Positions 31,606 to 38,580 of a stretch of DNA of 64,000 nt are shown one piece after another; position 1 is the first letter of the stretch; the number at the start of each line of letters is the position of its first letter. A program made the position numbers and the translations under genes. The stretch covers positions 307,402 to 371,401 of the forward strand of contig JBGVKY010000026.1 in assembly GCA_045123995.1 (NCBI GenBank), read 5' to 3'. Below the pieces are notes generated by a model, which did no database searches, was not told the DNA's origin, and saw nothing but the letters and a program-made list of their open reading frames with translations. The stretch is from HGM11501 sp045123995. GTDB lineage: Bacteria; Bacillota; Clostridia; CAKSNL01; HGM11501.

Positions 31606-32016
31606 ATGACTTGTATAAATTGTGGTCAAAGAACCTGTTGCACAACCTTAGCTGTTGTTGCAAGCCTAATTATAGGTATAATAACAGCATTTTTAAGATT
31701 CAGTGCAATAATTACACTTACACCCGCATTTTTGTGGGTAGTATTCGGCATCGCCATAGTTTACTTAGGCATAACTGCCGTTGTTAGTGCCATTGCAGGT
31801 TCTTCAGGAATAAGAAATTGCGTGTGTCAGACTCTGACTTCTTTGGTTTTAGGTGTTTTGGGAACAATTCTGTTTTCCCTGATACTTTTAGGTATTACCT
31901 TTGCTGCAACAAGCGTAATCGGAGCAATTTTCTCAGGACTTCTGCTTGGCTTTTTCTCACTTTTTATAACTTCCTCAGCCTGCATAATAAAATGTCTTTC
32001 CGGCTGCAACGAATAA
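31606..32016 (+). CDS. Cysteine-rich small membrane protein, function unknown
   Basis: A 136-residue protein with four hydrophobic helices and clusters of Cys at each end: Cys3, Cys6, Cys11 and Cys12 at the N-terminus ('MTCINCGQRTCC'), 'NCVC' near the middle, and 'ACIIKCLSGC' at the C-terminus. The Cys groups fall outside the helices, so they may bind a metal or form disulfides. The frame extends 45 codons upstream, but GGGAGGTG nine bases before the ATG at 31606 fixes the start. It lies directly upstream of spoVAC-spoVAD, separated by a terminator. I do not recognise a named family with certainty. Confidence 0.75.
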   Translation: MTCINCGQRTCCTTLAVVASLIIGIITAFLRFSAIITLTPAFLWVVFGIAIVYLGITAVVSAIAGSSGIRNCVCQTLTSLVLGVLGTILFSLILLGITFAATSVIGAIFSGLLLGFFSLFITSSACIIKCLSGCNE

Positions 32017-32023
32017 AATTTCC

Positions 32024-32056
32024 AAAAAAAAGCGGAGCAAAAGCTCCGTTTTTTTT
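32024..32056 (+). terminator. Terminator of the Cys-rich membrane protein gene
   Basis: CGGAGC/GCTCCG stem, AAAA loop, A-run before and T-run after. Confidence 0.85.
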
Positions 32057-32061
32057 ATTTG

Positions 32062-32090
32062 GAATAAATATTTATATAAGCGGAAAAATA
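32062..32090 (+). promoter_or_regulatory. Candidate forespore (sigma-F/G type) promoter of spoVAC-spoVAD
   Basis: GAATA (32062-32066) and GGAAAAATA (32082-32090), separated by 15 bases, resemble the sigma-F pattern GYWTA/GGnAAAnTA and partly sigma-G. No good sigma-A promoter is seen here, which fits forespore expression of spoVA. Spacing is one base short of the usual value. Confidence 0.45.
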
Positions 32091-32111
32091 AACAAGAAAG
32101 GATTGATTTTT

Positions 32112-32552
32112 TTGAGTGATATTAAAAGTAAAGACTATATTCGCCTTGCGGATTCCCTGGCTAAAAAATCCCCCATATTCAAAAATACTTTTTTCGCTTT
32201 TATTACGGGCGGTTTTATTTGCGCTTTAGGACAAGTTTTTTTCGAAATTTTCTCCCTTTACGGTTTATCCCAGAAAGAATCGGGGCCTTATGTTACTGTA
32301 ATTTTAATCGTGTTTTCTGCGATTTTGACAGCTTTAAATCTATATGAAAAAATCGCAAAATTTGGCGGAGCAGGAACTTTAGTCCCCGTGACAGGCTTTG
32401 CAAATTCCATCGTTTCCCCTGCCATGGAGTTTGTGCCGGAAGGCTATATTTTAGGAGTCGGTGTTAAAATTTTCTCCATCGCAGGGCCGGTTTTAACCTA
32501 TGGCGGTCTTACATCGGTTATCTGCGGACTTATATACTATCTGATGAAATGA
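32112..32552 (+). CDS. spoVAC: Stage V sporulation protein AC (SpoVAC)
   Basis: A 146-residue membrane protein with about four helices; it is the mechanosensitive pore subunit of the SpoVA dipicolinate channel. Landmarks are 'FITGGFICALGQVFFEI' and 'FGGAGTLVPVTGFANSIVSP' (about residues 82-101), which resemble SpoVAE, a relative by ancient duplication. The frame is open far upstream, but the start is best placed at a TTG (32112) nine bases after GAAAGGA. spoVAD follows nine bases after its stop. A forespore-type promoter candidate lies just upstream. The third member, spoVAE, is not adjacent; it is at 1.4-1.8 kb. Confidence 0.88.
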   Translation: MSDIKSKDYIRLADSLAKKSPIFKNTFFAFITGGFICALGQVFFEIFSLYGLSQKESGPYVTVILIVFSAILTALNLYEKIAKFGGAGTLVPVTGFANSIVSPAMEFVPEGYILGVGVKIFSIAGPVLTYGGLTSVICGLIYYLMK

Positions 32553-32561
32553 GGCGATTTT

Positions 32562-33572
32562 TTGATTAAACATATAGGAGAGCGAAGTGTTTCCTTTTTA
32601 AGATATCCCTATATTTTAGGGTACTCATCAATCGCAGGAAAAAAAGAAAGCGAGGGACCCTTGGGTTCATACTTTGATGAAATTGAACCTGACGAATATT
32701 TCGGCAAGGACAGTTTTGAAGCCGGCGAATCAGAAATGCTCAAAAGATGCATAGAGTCTGCTTTTTCAAAAGTTTCAAAAAAGCCTTCCGAGGCTGACAC
32801 TCTTTTTTCGGGTGATTTACTTAATCAGTGTGTCAGCAGTATATATGCCATAAGGGATTTAGACGTTCCTTATATCGGCATATACGGAGCCTGCTCCACC
32901 ATGGCAGAAGGTCTTATGCTATCTGCCCTTTCAGTTTCATCCGGCTTTTCAAGACTTTCCGCCAATGCCACAAGCTCACACTTTTGCACCGCAGAAAGGC
33001 AGTTCCGTTTTCCCCTCGAATACGGCTCTCAGAGAACTCCCACCGCCCAGTGGACAGCCACCGCATCAGGCTGCATAATTTTATCTTTAGAGGAAACAAA
33101 ACTTCGTATAACCCACGCTACGGTAGGAAAAATTGTGGATAAAAAAATCACCGATGCCGCAAATATGGGTGCCGCCATGGCTCCTGCCTTTGCAGATACA
33201 GTGAAGACCCATTTGAATGATTTATCCCTTACCCCCGAAGATTATGACTTAATTATATCAGGAGACTTAGGAACATTAGGAAGCACTCTTGCCGACGAAC
33301 TTCTTTTAATGGATAATATTGATATACGCAAAAATCATTTCGACTGCGGATGCGAGATATATGACCTTAAAAAGCAGGATGTTCATGCAGGAGGAAGCGG
33401 TTGCGGTTGCAGTGCTTCCGTGCTTTGCGGTTATCTTCTTCCGAAGCTTGAATCAGGCGAGCTTAAAAAAATCCTCTTCGCCGCTACAGGTGCTCTCATG
33501 AGCCCTGACCTTTCAAAGCAGGGCGAAAGTATCCCCGGTATTTCACACGCTGTAACTATAGAAAGAATATAA
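32562..33572 (+). CDS. spoVAD: Stage V sporulation protein AD (SpoVAD)
   Basis: A 336-residue protein with a thiolase-like fold that binds Ca-dipicolinate on the spore inner membrane. Landmarks are 'GDLLNQCVSSIYAIRDL', 'YGACSTMAEGLMLSALSVS', 'ANATSSHFCTAERQFRFPLEYG' (shown as ATSSHFCTAERQFRFP) and 'GGSGCGCSASVLCGY' near residue 285. The start is TTG (32562) after GAGGCG, as with spoVAC; two successive TTG starts suggest modest translation. It is the last gene of the unit and has a strong terminator. Confidence 0.93.
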   Translation: MIKHIGERSVSFLRYPYILGYSSIAGKKESEGPLGSYFDEIEPDEYFGKDSFEAGESEMLKRCIESAFSKVSKKPSEADTLFSGDLLNQCVSSIYAIRDLDVPYIGIYGACSTMAEGLMLSALSVSSGFSRLSANATSSHFCTAERQFRFPLEYGSQRTPTAQWTATASGCIILSLEETKLRITHATVGKIVDKKITDAANMGAAMAPAFADTVKTHLNDLSLTPEDYDLIISGDLGTLGSTLADELLLMDNIDIRKNHFDCGCEIYDLKKQDVHAGGSGCGCSASVLCGYLLPKLESGELKKILFAATGALMSPDLSKQGESIPGISHAVTIERI

Positions 33573-33600
33573 AAAAGGATTGCAAAGCAATCCTTTTTTA
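33571..33600. terminator. Bidirectional terminator after spoVAD
   Basis: GGATTGC/GCAATCC stem with an AAA loop and A6/T6 flanks; the converging PHP phosphatase gene ends inside it. Confidence 0.88.
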
Positions 33601-34290
33601 TATAAGCAAATCCGTGGGGGCCATATTAAATGCCCGTCCGTAATATTCATTTTTTCTTGTAGCTTTTGTATATGCTTCCTTCAGCATATTTTTTCTTTCG
33701 TTTATTCCGTGCATGTCGCTTCCTGCCAGAACCAAAAGATTTTTATCCATTAGCTTTTTTATAAATCTGCTCTCCTTACGACTTAAAAACCCCTCTGCAT
33801 TAACCTGATATATAAGACCCTCCATGTTAAGAAGTTTTTCTATATTTTCCTTAAAGGGCAGATATCTTTCCACATGGGCTATAATGGGTATTATACCGTT
33901 TTCCTTTAAGGAATAAAGTCTTCCGATGGCGAAGCTGTCCCAATGGGAAAAGGGCATTTCGCAAAGCATTAAATCAGTTTCCTCCAAACAGGCATCTTTG
34001 AAGTTTTCAAAAAAAGTTATATCCTTATCTAAGTAAACTTCAAATCCCAATTTAAGTAAGGGAATGTTAATCCCTCTTTTATCTGCTTCCTCCAAAACAA
34101 GGTTATACGCTTCGTTTCTTTTTTCTATTGCAGTTATGAACTCCTCATCAGAATAAACCTTAAGATGAGGTGTTGCATAAACTTCTGTTATGCCTTTTTG
34201 GTATGCATCATTAAGCATTAAAAGAGATTCTTCCAAATCACTTGCTCCGTCGTCAATTCCCGGCAGGCAATGAGTGTGAATATCAATCAT
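33598..34290 (-). CDS. CpsB/CapC-family tyrosine-protein phosphatase (PHP fold)
   Basis: A 230-residue PHP-domain phosphoesterase. 'HTHCLPGIDDGASD' (4-17) holds the first metal-binding His pair and Asp, 'YATPHL' (about 38-43) the next His, and 'AHVERY' and 'GSDMHG' complete the trinuclear metal site. In Firmicutes the family dephosphorylates tyrosine kinases that control capsule or exopolysaccharide synthesis, but no kinase or polysaccharide genes are next to it here. It follows comF by two bases, so it is probably co-transcribed with it. Confidence 0.88.
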   Translation of the reverse strand: MIDIHTHCLPGIDDGASDLEESLLMLNDAYQKGITEVYATPHLKVYSDEEFITAIEKRNEAYNLVLEEADKRGINIPLLKLGFEVYLDKDITFFENFKDACLEETDLMLCEMPFSHWDSFAIGRLYSLKENGIIPIIAHVERYLPFKENIEKLLNMEGLIYQVNAEGFLSRKESRFIKKLMDKNLLVLAGSDMHGINERKNMLKEAYTKATRKNEYYGRAFNMAPTDLLI

Positions 34291-34292
34291 AA

Positions 34293-34991
34293 CTACTCCC
34301 TGTCACGGATCGCAACGGTGGTTGTAACCACCGAAATTGCACCCGCCCTTTTTAAAATTTTTGAGCATTCATCCATGGTTGCTCCCGTGGTGAAAACGTC
34401 ATCAACCAATAATATTTTCTTTCCTTTAACGGGATAACTCACTTCATATGTTCCCCGTACATTTATAATTCTCTGCTTTGCGGTAAGCTCCTTTTGCTTT
34501 TTGGTTTCCCTTATCTTTGTAATGATTTCCTTGTGGTCAATATTAAGCTTCTTTCCCAACGCTTTAGACAAAACTCTCGGGATTGATATGCCCTTTTTTC
34601 TCTCTTCTTTTTTCGTTTCGGGAATAAAGGTTATAAAATCAAAGCTTTCTTTTTGTATTTCTATTTTTTTAGCCAAAAGTCCTGCCACATCCACCAGGGA
34701 TGCATAGCTTTTATATTTTACATTTAAAAGTGTCTCTTTCCCATGACCTTTATATTCTATAAGAGGGATGTTTTTATCAAAGCTGAAATTTCTCTCCCTG
34801 CACCTTCCGCATATATCCGATGGAAATTCAAAGGAAAGGGAAATCCCACACTTTTTACAAACCTTTCCGTATACAAAAGGGATTTCGGGAAAACATTCTC
34901 TGCAGAAAATGTTATTACTTTCGCAAACATCTCCGCAGCAAGCACATCTTTGCGGAAAGAAAAACTGTTTGAGTTTTTTAAGTATCTTCAC
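34293..34991 (-). CDS. comFC: ComF-family phosphoribosyltransferase-like protein
   Basis: A 232-residue protein with an N-terminal four-Cys zinc finger ('CACCGD', 'CRECFP') and a second set ('CKKCG', 'CGRCRE'), followed by a phosphoribosyltransferase fold whose PRPP loop is 'ILLVDDVFTTGATMDEC' (about 190-206). ComFC is needed for DNA uptake during natural competence in several Firmicutes and binds single-stranded DNA and phosphoribosyl compounds. No other competence gene lies nearby. It is followed within 2 bases by the PHP phosphatase. Confidence 0.9.
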   Translation of the reverse strand: MKILKKLKQFFFPQRCACCGDVCESNNIFCRECFPEIPFVYGKVCKKCGISLSFEFPSDICGRCRERNFSFDKNIPLIEYKGHGKETLLNVKYKSYASLVDVAGLLAKKIEIQKESFDFITFIPETKKEERKKGISIPRVLSKALGKKLNIDHKEIITKIRETKKQKELTAKQRIINVRGTYEVSYPVKGKKILLVDDVFTTGATMDECSKILKRAGAISVVTTTVAIRDRE

Positions 34992-35044
34992 CTTATCCCT
35001 CCCTATTTTACGTTTATTTTATTTCTTTGTCAAGTTCTATGAAT

Positions 35045-35470
35045 TTATTTTTTCCACCTTAAATTTGTCATTTCATACGTTCCGTCCAAAGCCACTCCGT
35101 CGTATATTTTCCTGCCGTCTACAGAAACAAATGCATTTCCTATATATGACCAATGACTTTCATTAACAAGCCATGTTATATTCATTACATAATAGGCTTT
35201 ATCACCAACTAAAATTCCTCCCATACATCTGTAAGAAATGGGAAATCCGTTTTCTTCTGCCTTGTCTCCCAAAACGGTGTAACAAAGATTTTCCGCTTCC
35301 TTTGCTGTCAACCCGTTTTTATTTTTTGCCTCTTTTTCAAATTCTTCTATTGGAAATTCTGTTATTTCACTGCTTTCTGATATTTCTTCTTTTGAATCCT
35401 TTTTTATACATGCAGTAAATGCCACCAAAATCAAGGCTATACATAAAACAGAAATAAATATCTTTTTCAC
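35045..35470 (-). CDS. Putative lipoprotein of unknown function
   Basis: A 141-residue exported protein. The N-terminus 'MKKIFISVLCIALILVAFTAC' (split: MKKIFISV, LCIALILVAFTAC) ends in an imperfect lipobox with Cys21, after which a Lys/Glu/Ser-rich stretch runs to about residue 50. The remaining 90 residues form a beta-rich domain with 'YYVMNITWLVNES' and 'WSYIGNAFVSVDGRKIYDG'. It starts with GTG, and this GTG overlaps the stop of a possible 27-residue ORF upstream. No family recognised. Confidence 0.65.
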   Translation of the reverse strand: MKKIFISVLCIALILVAFTACIKKDSKEEISESSEITEFPIEEFEKEAKNKNGLTAKEAENLCYTVLGDKAEENGFPISYRCMGGILVGDKAYYVMNITWLVNESHWSYIGNAFVSVDGRKIYDGVALDGTYEMTNLRWKK

Positions 35471-35550
35471 ACTCGCTCTTCCTTTCCTAAACTTATAAGA
35501 TAATCTTCTGACTCTTCTCTTTTATGAAATTTTATAATTGCTTTTTTCAT
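35467..35550 (-). CDS. Possible 27-residue small ORF upstream of the lipoprotein
   Basis: ATG at 35550 to TGA at 35467 encodes a charged peptide beginning MKKAIIKFHKRE and ending GKEERV. Its stop shares four bases (GTGA) with the lipoprotein start, as in translationally coupled pairs. The ribosome site is weak (AGAAG). It fills most of the gap between the MFS gene and the lipoprotein. It may be a real small protein or a chance frame. Confidence 0.3.
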   Translation of the reverse strand: MKKAIIKFHKREESEDYLISLGKEERV

Positions 35551-35563
35551 GCTTTAACTTCTG

Positions 35564-36787
35564 TCACGGTTTACGTATGAAGGAATTAAGCAAAAGCGAC
35601 ACAAAGGTTAGGGAAAGAAGCATGATGAAGGTAGTTTCGTATCCGCCTGTTAATTCCAAAACCTTATTTGACAAGGTTGCAACCAGAGAGCCTACCATTA
35701 CAGTAAATGTCATGAGTGCCATATTATTTGAAAAATGCTTCATCCCAAAGAATGAGGATGTAAATGCCGCAGTAATTGTGGGGCAGGAGCCGTAAGACAT
35801 TCCGGTAAGGAACAAGCCCACTATACAAAGGGGCAGCGAATTAAATATCACCGATAAAAGAGTTACCAGAGCCGCGAAAATGGTGAGGATGTTAGCAAGT
35901 ATCATGGTCTTTTTCTGCCCCAGGGCATCAAAAACCGCTCCTGTTAAAATGCGACCAATTCCGTTACATACGGAAAGGACACCCACCAGTGATACCGCCA
36001 GAGCCTCAGGTGCATTGACAGAAAGAGCCATGTCCTTGGCAAAGCTTATAACGGAGCTTCCAACGGCTGCCAGGAAAGAAATTGAGATAAATGCCATAAA
36101 GAAAGACGGGCGGCAAAGCATCTCACCTGACGTAAAATCCTTTCGTTCAGCCTCTTCCCCCTCCCTTTTCTTTGACTTCTTCGCCTCGGGGAAAATCACC
36201 TTATCAGAAGGCATTTTAAGCAAAAAACCTGCCAAGGTCAGAACTATAAATAGGGCGATACCCAAAATCACATATGTAAATCTCCAGCCCAAATCACTTT
36301 TAAACAAAAAATCGGCTATATTACCGAGAACTAAAGCAGAAGCACCAAAGCCCATCATAAGGCAACCGGAACACAAACCTTTCTTATCAGGGAACCAGGT
36401 GCTTACTGTTGCTATAATCACATTGTATGAAATTCCAATACCAAGCCCTGCAAGAACACCGTAAGTTACGTAAAGTGCCAGAACAGATGTATCTTTTAAA
36501 AGAGCAGTGAAGGCAAAGCCCGCAAGGGAAAGAATTCCTGCCAGAATAAGTGCAAATTTATGTCCCTTTAATCCTGATATACGGGCGCCAAGAAGACCTC
36601 CGATGCAAAAGAATGTCATTGCAAGGGTGAAGTTTAAGGCAAGGTCTGCCTGTCCCCAGCCAAATTCTTCTGTAAGGGGGGATTTTAATATGGACCAGGC
36701 ATAAAGAACCCCTGAAAAGAGCATTGAAATAACGCCGATTACCATATATGTCCATCTTTCGGAAATGTTATTAGTTTCTTTATTCAT
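35564..36787 (-). CDS. MFS transporter, OFA (oxalate/formate antiporter-like) family
   Basis: A 407-residue carrier with twelve predicted helices. The N-terminal 'GVLYAWSILKSPLTEEFGW' (about 20-38) is the signature of the OFA/monocarboxylate branch, whose members move oxalate, formate or lactate. A long Lys/Glu-rich cytoplasmic loop ('FPEAKKSKKREGEEAERKDF') separates the two halves. The start is the ATG at 36787 behind CAGGAG; longer frames to 36832 lack a better site. It has its own promoter at 36823-36851. Confidence 0.87.
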   Translation of the reverse strand: MNKETNNISERWTYMVIGVISMLFSGVLYAWSILKSPLTEEFGWGQADLALNFTLAMTFFCIGGLLGARISGLKGHKFALILAGILSLAGFAFTALLKDTSVLALYVTYGVLAGLGIGISYNVIIATVSTWFPDKKGLCSGCLMMGFGASALVLGNIADFLFKSDLGWRFTYVILGIALFIVLTLAGFLLKMPSDKVIFPEAKKSKKREGEEAERKDFTSGEMLCRPSFFMAFISISFLAAVGSSVISFAKDMALSVNAPEALAVSLVGVLSVCNGIGRILTGAVFDALGQKKTMILANILTIFAALVTLLSVIFNSLPLCIVGLFLTGMSYGSCPTITAAFTSSFFGMKHFSNNMALMTFTVMVGSLVATLSNKVLELTGGYETTFIMLLSLTFVSLLLNSFIRKP

Positions 36788-36822
36788 ACATGAATCTCCT
36801 GTCATATGAAATATATGGTTAT

Positions 36823-36851
36823 ATTTTAACATAACGCTTATTACATGTCAA
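36823..36851 (-). promoter_or_regulatory. Sigma-A promoter of the MFS gene
   Basis: -35 TTGACA (36846-36851), 17-base spacer, -10 TAAAAT (36823-36828), minus strand. Confidence 0.75.
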
Positions 36852-36853
36852 AT

Positions 36854-36888
36854 AAAAAGATTGACGACAGAAGGTCGTCAATCTTTTT
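36854..36888 (-). terminator. Terminator of alr
   Basis: AGATTGACGAC/GTCGTCAATCT stem with a 5-base loop and A/T flanks, right at the alr stop and just upstream of the MFS promoter. Confidence 0.88.
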
Positions 36889-37993
36889 ATTCGTAAATTC
36901 TGGGCACTCTTTTTCCTATATCACATACAACCTCGTAATTGATTGTTCCTGTAAGGTGTGCTATTTCATCGGCAGTTATCTCATCATTTCCGCTTTTTCC
37001 CATTAAAACAACTTCGTCATCTACATTGACGTTTTTCCCTGTTACATCAACCATGAACTGATCCATACAAACCCTGCCTACTATAGGACAGCTTTCGCCG
37101 TTTATAAGAACACGGCCTTTATTCGACAAAAGTCTGGGGTATCCGTCTCCATAGCCTGCAGAAATGGTTGCAACCTTCATATCAGAATCAGCTATGAATG
37201 TGTGACCGTAGCTTATTCCCTCTCCCTTTTTCACGTCTTTTACAAACGAAACCCTGCTTAGCCACGTAAGTGCGGGAATTAAACTCAGTGCTTTTTTATT
37301 GACCTCATCCGAGGGATAAAGCCCGTAGAGGACAACGCCTGCCCTTACTGCCGATCCCGGCTGAATTTCTTTTTCCATTATAGCGGCACTGTTTGAAGAA
37401 TGTTCCTTTAATTTGAGTCCTTTTTCTCTTAAAATGGCACAAAAATCCTCAAAAATTCTGCTCTGACGATTCAAGGTAGTTTTATCACTTTCATCCGCCT
37501 TGGCAAAGTGAGTGAAAACTCCTTCCAAGGCTATATTGGGAAGAGCCGCTATTTTCAATATTTCATTTAAAGAATCCTCCGTTGGCGTAAAGCCGATTCG
37601 ATTCATTCCCGAATCTATCGCTACGTGGATTTTTGCCTTTTCACCCATTTTAACAGCTTTTTTAGATATTTCTTCAGCCATGGACAAATCTGACACCGTC
37701 ATTGTAATATTACCTTTTATCAAGGGTTCTGTATCTTCAAAAGGTACAGGAGCCAAAATCAAAATGTCTTTTTCTACCCCGAAGGAGCGAAGCTCAAGCG
37801 CTTCATCTCCCGTGGCAACTGCAAAAAAGCTTGCCACATCTGAAAACACCTTTGCCGCCTCTTTTGCTCCGTGACCGTAGGCATCTGCCTTTATAACGGC
37901 AATTACTTCTTTTCCGCCAGCTTTCTTTGCCACTTCATCTATATTGTTTTTAAGTGCAGAAAGACTTACTTTTGCGCAAATTCTCTTTGTCAT
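36887..37993 (-). CDS. alr: Alanine racemase
   Basis: A 368-residue PLP enzyme that makes D-alanine for peptidoglycan. 'VIAVIKADAYGHG' gives the Schiff-base Lys35, 'SYGHTFIA' near residue 251 holds the catalytic Tyr, and 'GRVCMDQFMVDV' is the C-terminal substrate-site motif. The ATG at 37993 is preferred over one 14 codons upstream because a GGAGTAAGG site lies before it and the longer frame overlaps the regulator gene. It starts 7 bases after the Lrp-family gene, so both are likely one transcript and the regulator may respond to alanine. Confidence 0.94.
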   Translation of the reverse strand: MTKRICAKVSLSALKNNIDEVAKKAGGKEVIAVIKADAYGHGAKEAAKVFSDVASFFAVATGDEALELRSFGVEKDILILAPVPFEDTEPLIKGNITMTVSDLSMAEEISKKAVKMGEKAKIHVAIDSGMNRIGFTPTEDSLNEILKIAALPNIALEGVFTHFAKADESDKTTLNRQSRIFEDFCAILREKGLKLKEHSSNSAAIMEKEIQPGSAVRAGVVLYGLYPSDEVNKKALSLIPALTWLSRVSFVKDVKKGEGISYGHTFIADSDMKVATISAGYGDGYPRLLSNKGRVLINGESCPIVGRVCMDQFMVDVTGKNVNVDDEVVLMGKSGNDEITADEIAHLTGTINYEVVCDIGKRVPRIYE

Positions 37994-38000
37994 AATTACC

Positions 38001-38483
38001 TTACTCCGTTTTTTCGTAATTTTGATAGTCTCCAAGGGATGCAGCTTCTTTTTTAACCGCCTTTAATACAAAGTGAGTTTCAGTTGAACCCACACCCTCC
38101 ATACACTTTATCTGTCTGTGTATACGTTCCAAGCTCTCGGATGAATCCGTTATTATTTTAAGCAGAAAATCGTGCTTTCCTGTAAGATAATAGCAGGACT
38201 GAATGCTTTCAATTTCAGATACAGCTTTCACAAATCCGTCATAATATTTGGGGTGCTCTAAACTTACGTCCATCAAAGCGGTCAGGTCATTTCCTAAAAT
38301 CTTCTGATTGAGCATTATGGTATAAGACTCTATAACCCCTGCACTTTCCATTTTCTTAATTCTCTCAATTACGGCAGATACTGAAAGATTTATTTCTTTC
38401 GCAATGTCTGAGGCTTTCATTCTTGCATTCTTTTTAAGACATGTTAAAATCAAATAATCTGTTTTGTCCAGTATTTTTTCCAC
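38001..38483 (-). CDS. Lrp/AsnC-family transcriptional regulator
   Basis: A 160-residue regulator: an N-terminal winged helix (about 1-60, 'ARMKASDIAKEINLSVSAVIERI' with its HTH around 'SDIAKEINLSVSAV') and a C-terminal RAM ligand domain from about residue 68 that binds amino acids and oligomerises. The start is the GTG at 38483 after GAGGGG; an in-frame ATG eight codons earlier has no site. It is the first gene of a pair with alr, suggesting that it senses alanine or another amino acid and controls alr and itself. Confidence 0.87.
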   Translation of the reverse strand: MEKILDKTDYLILTCLKKNARMKASDIAKEINLSVSAVIERIKKMESAGVIESYTIMLNQKILGNDLTALMDVSLEHPKYYDGFVKAVSEIESIQSCYYLTGKHDFLLKIITDSSESLERIHRQIKCMEGVGSTETHFVLKAVKKEAASLGDYQNYEKTE

Positions 38484-38518
38484 GATCAACCCCTCTTCCT
38501 GATGCATATTTTACCTAA

Positions 38519-38547
38519 ATTATACTATATCCCCTTTATTTAGTCAA
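38519..38547 (-). promoter_or_regulatory. Sigma-A promoter of the lrp-alr pair
   Basis: -35 TTGACT (38542-38547), 17-base spacer, -10 TATAAT (38519-38524), minus strand; the -35 touches the upstream terminator. Confidence 0.8.
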
Positions 38548-38548
38548 G

Positions 38549-38573
38549 AAAAAGGCATGGAAAACCATGCCTT
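38549..38573 (-). terminator. Terminator of the acyl-CoA synthetase gene
   Basis: AAGGCATGG/CCATGCCTT stem with a 4-base loop and a T-run on the minus strand. Confidence 0.8.
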
Positions 38574-38580
38574 ATGTTTA

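Noticed and set aside
31818..32111. Long N-terminal extension of spoVAC
   Set aside because: It overlaps the Cys-rich gene in another frame and crosses a terminator; a ribosome site places the start at the TTG at 32112.
35880..36464. 194-residue plus-strand ORF opposite the MFS gene
   Set aside because: It is a shadow of the real transporter gene, with no ribosome site and low-complexity sequence rich in Ser/Lys/Pro.
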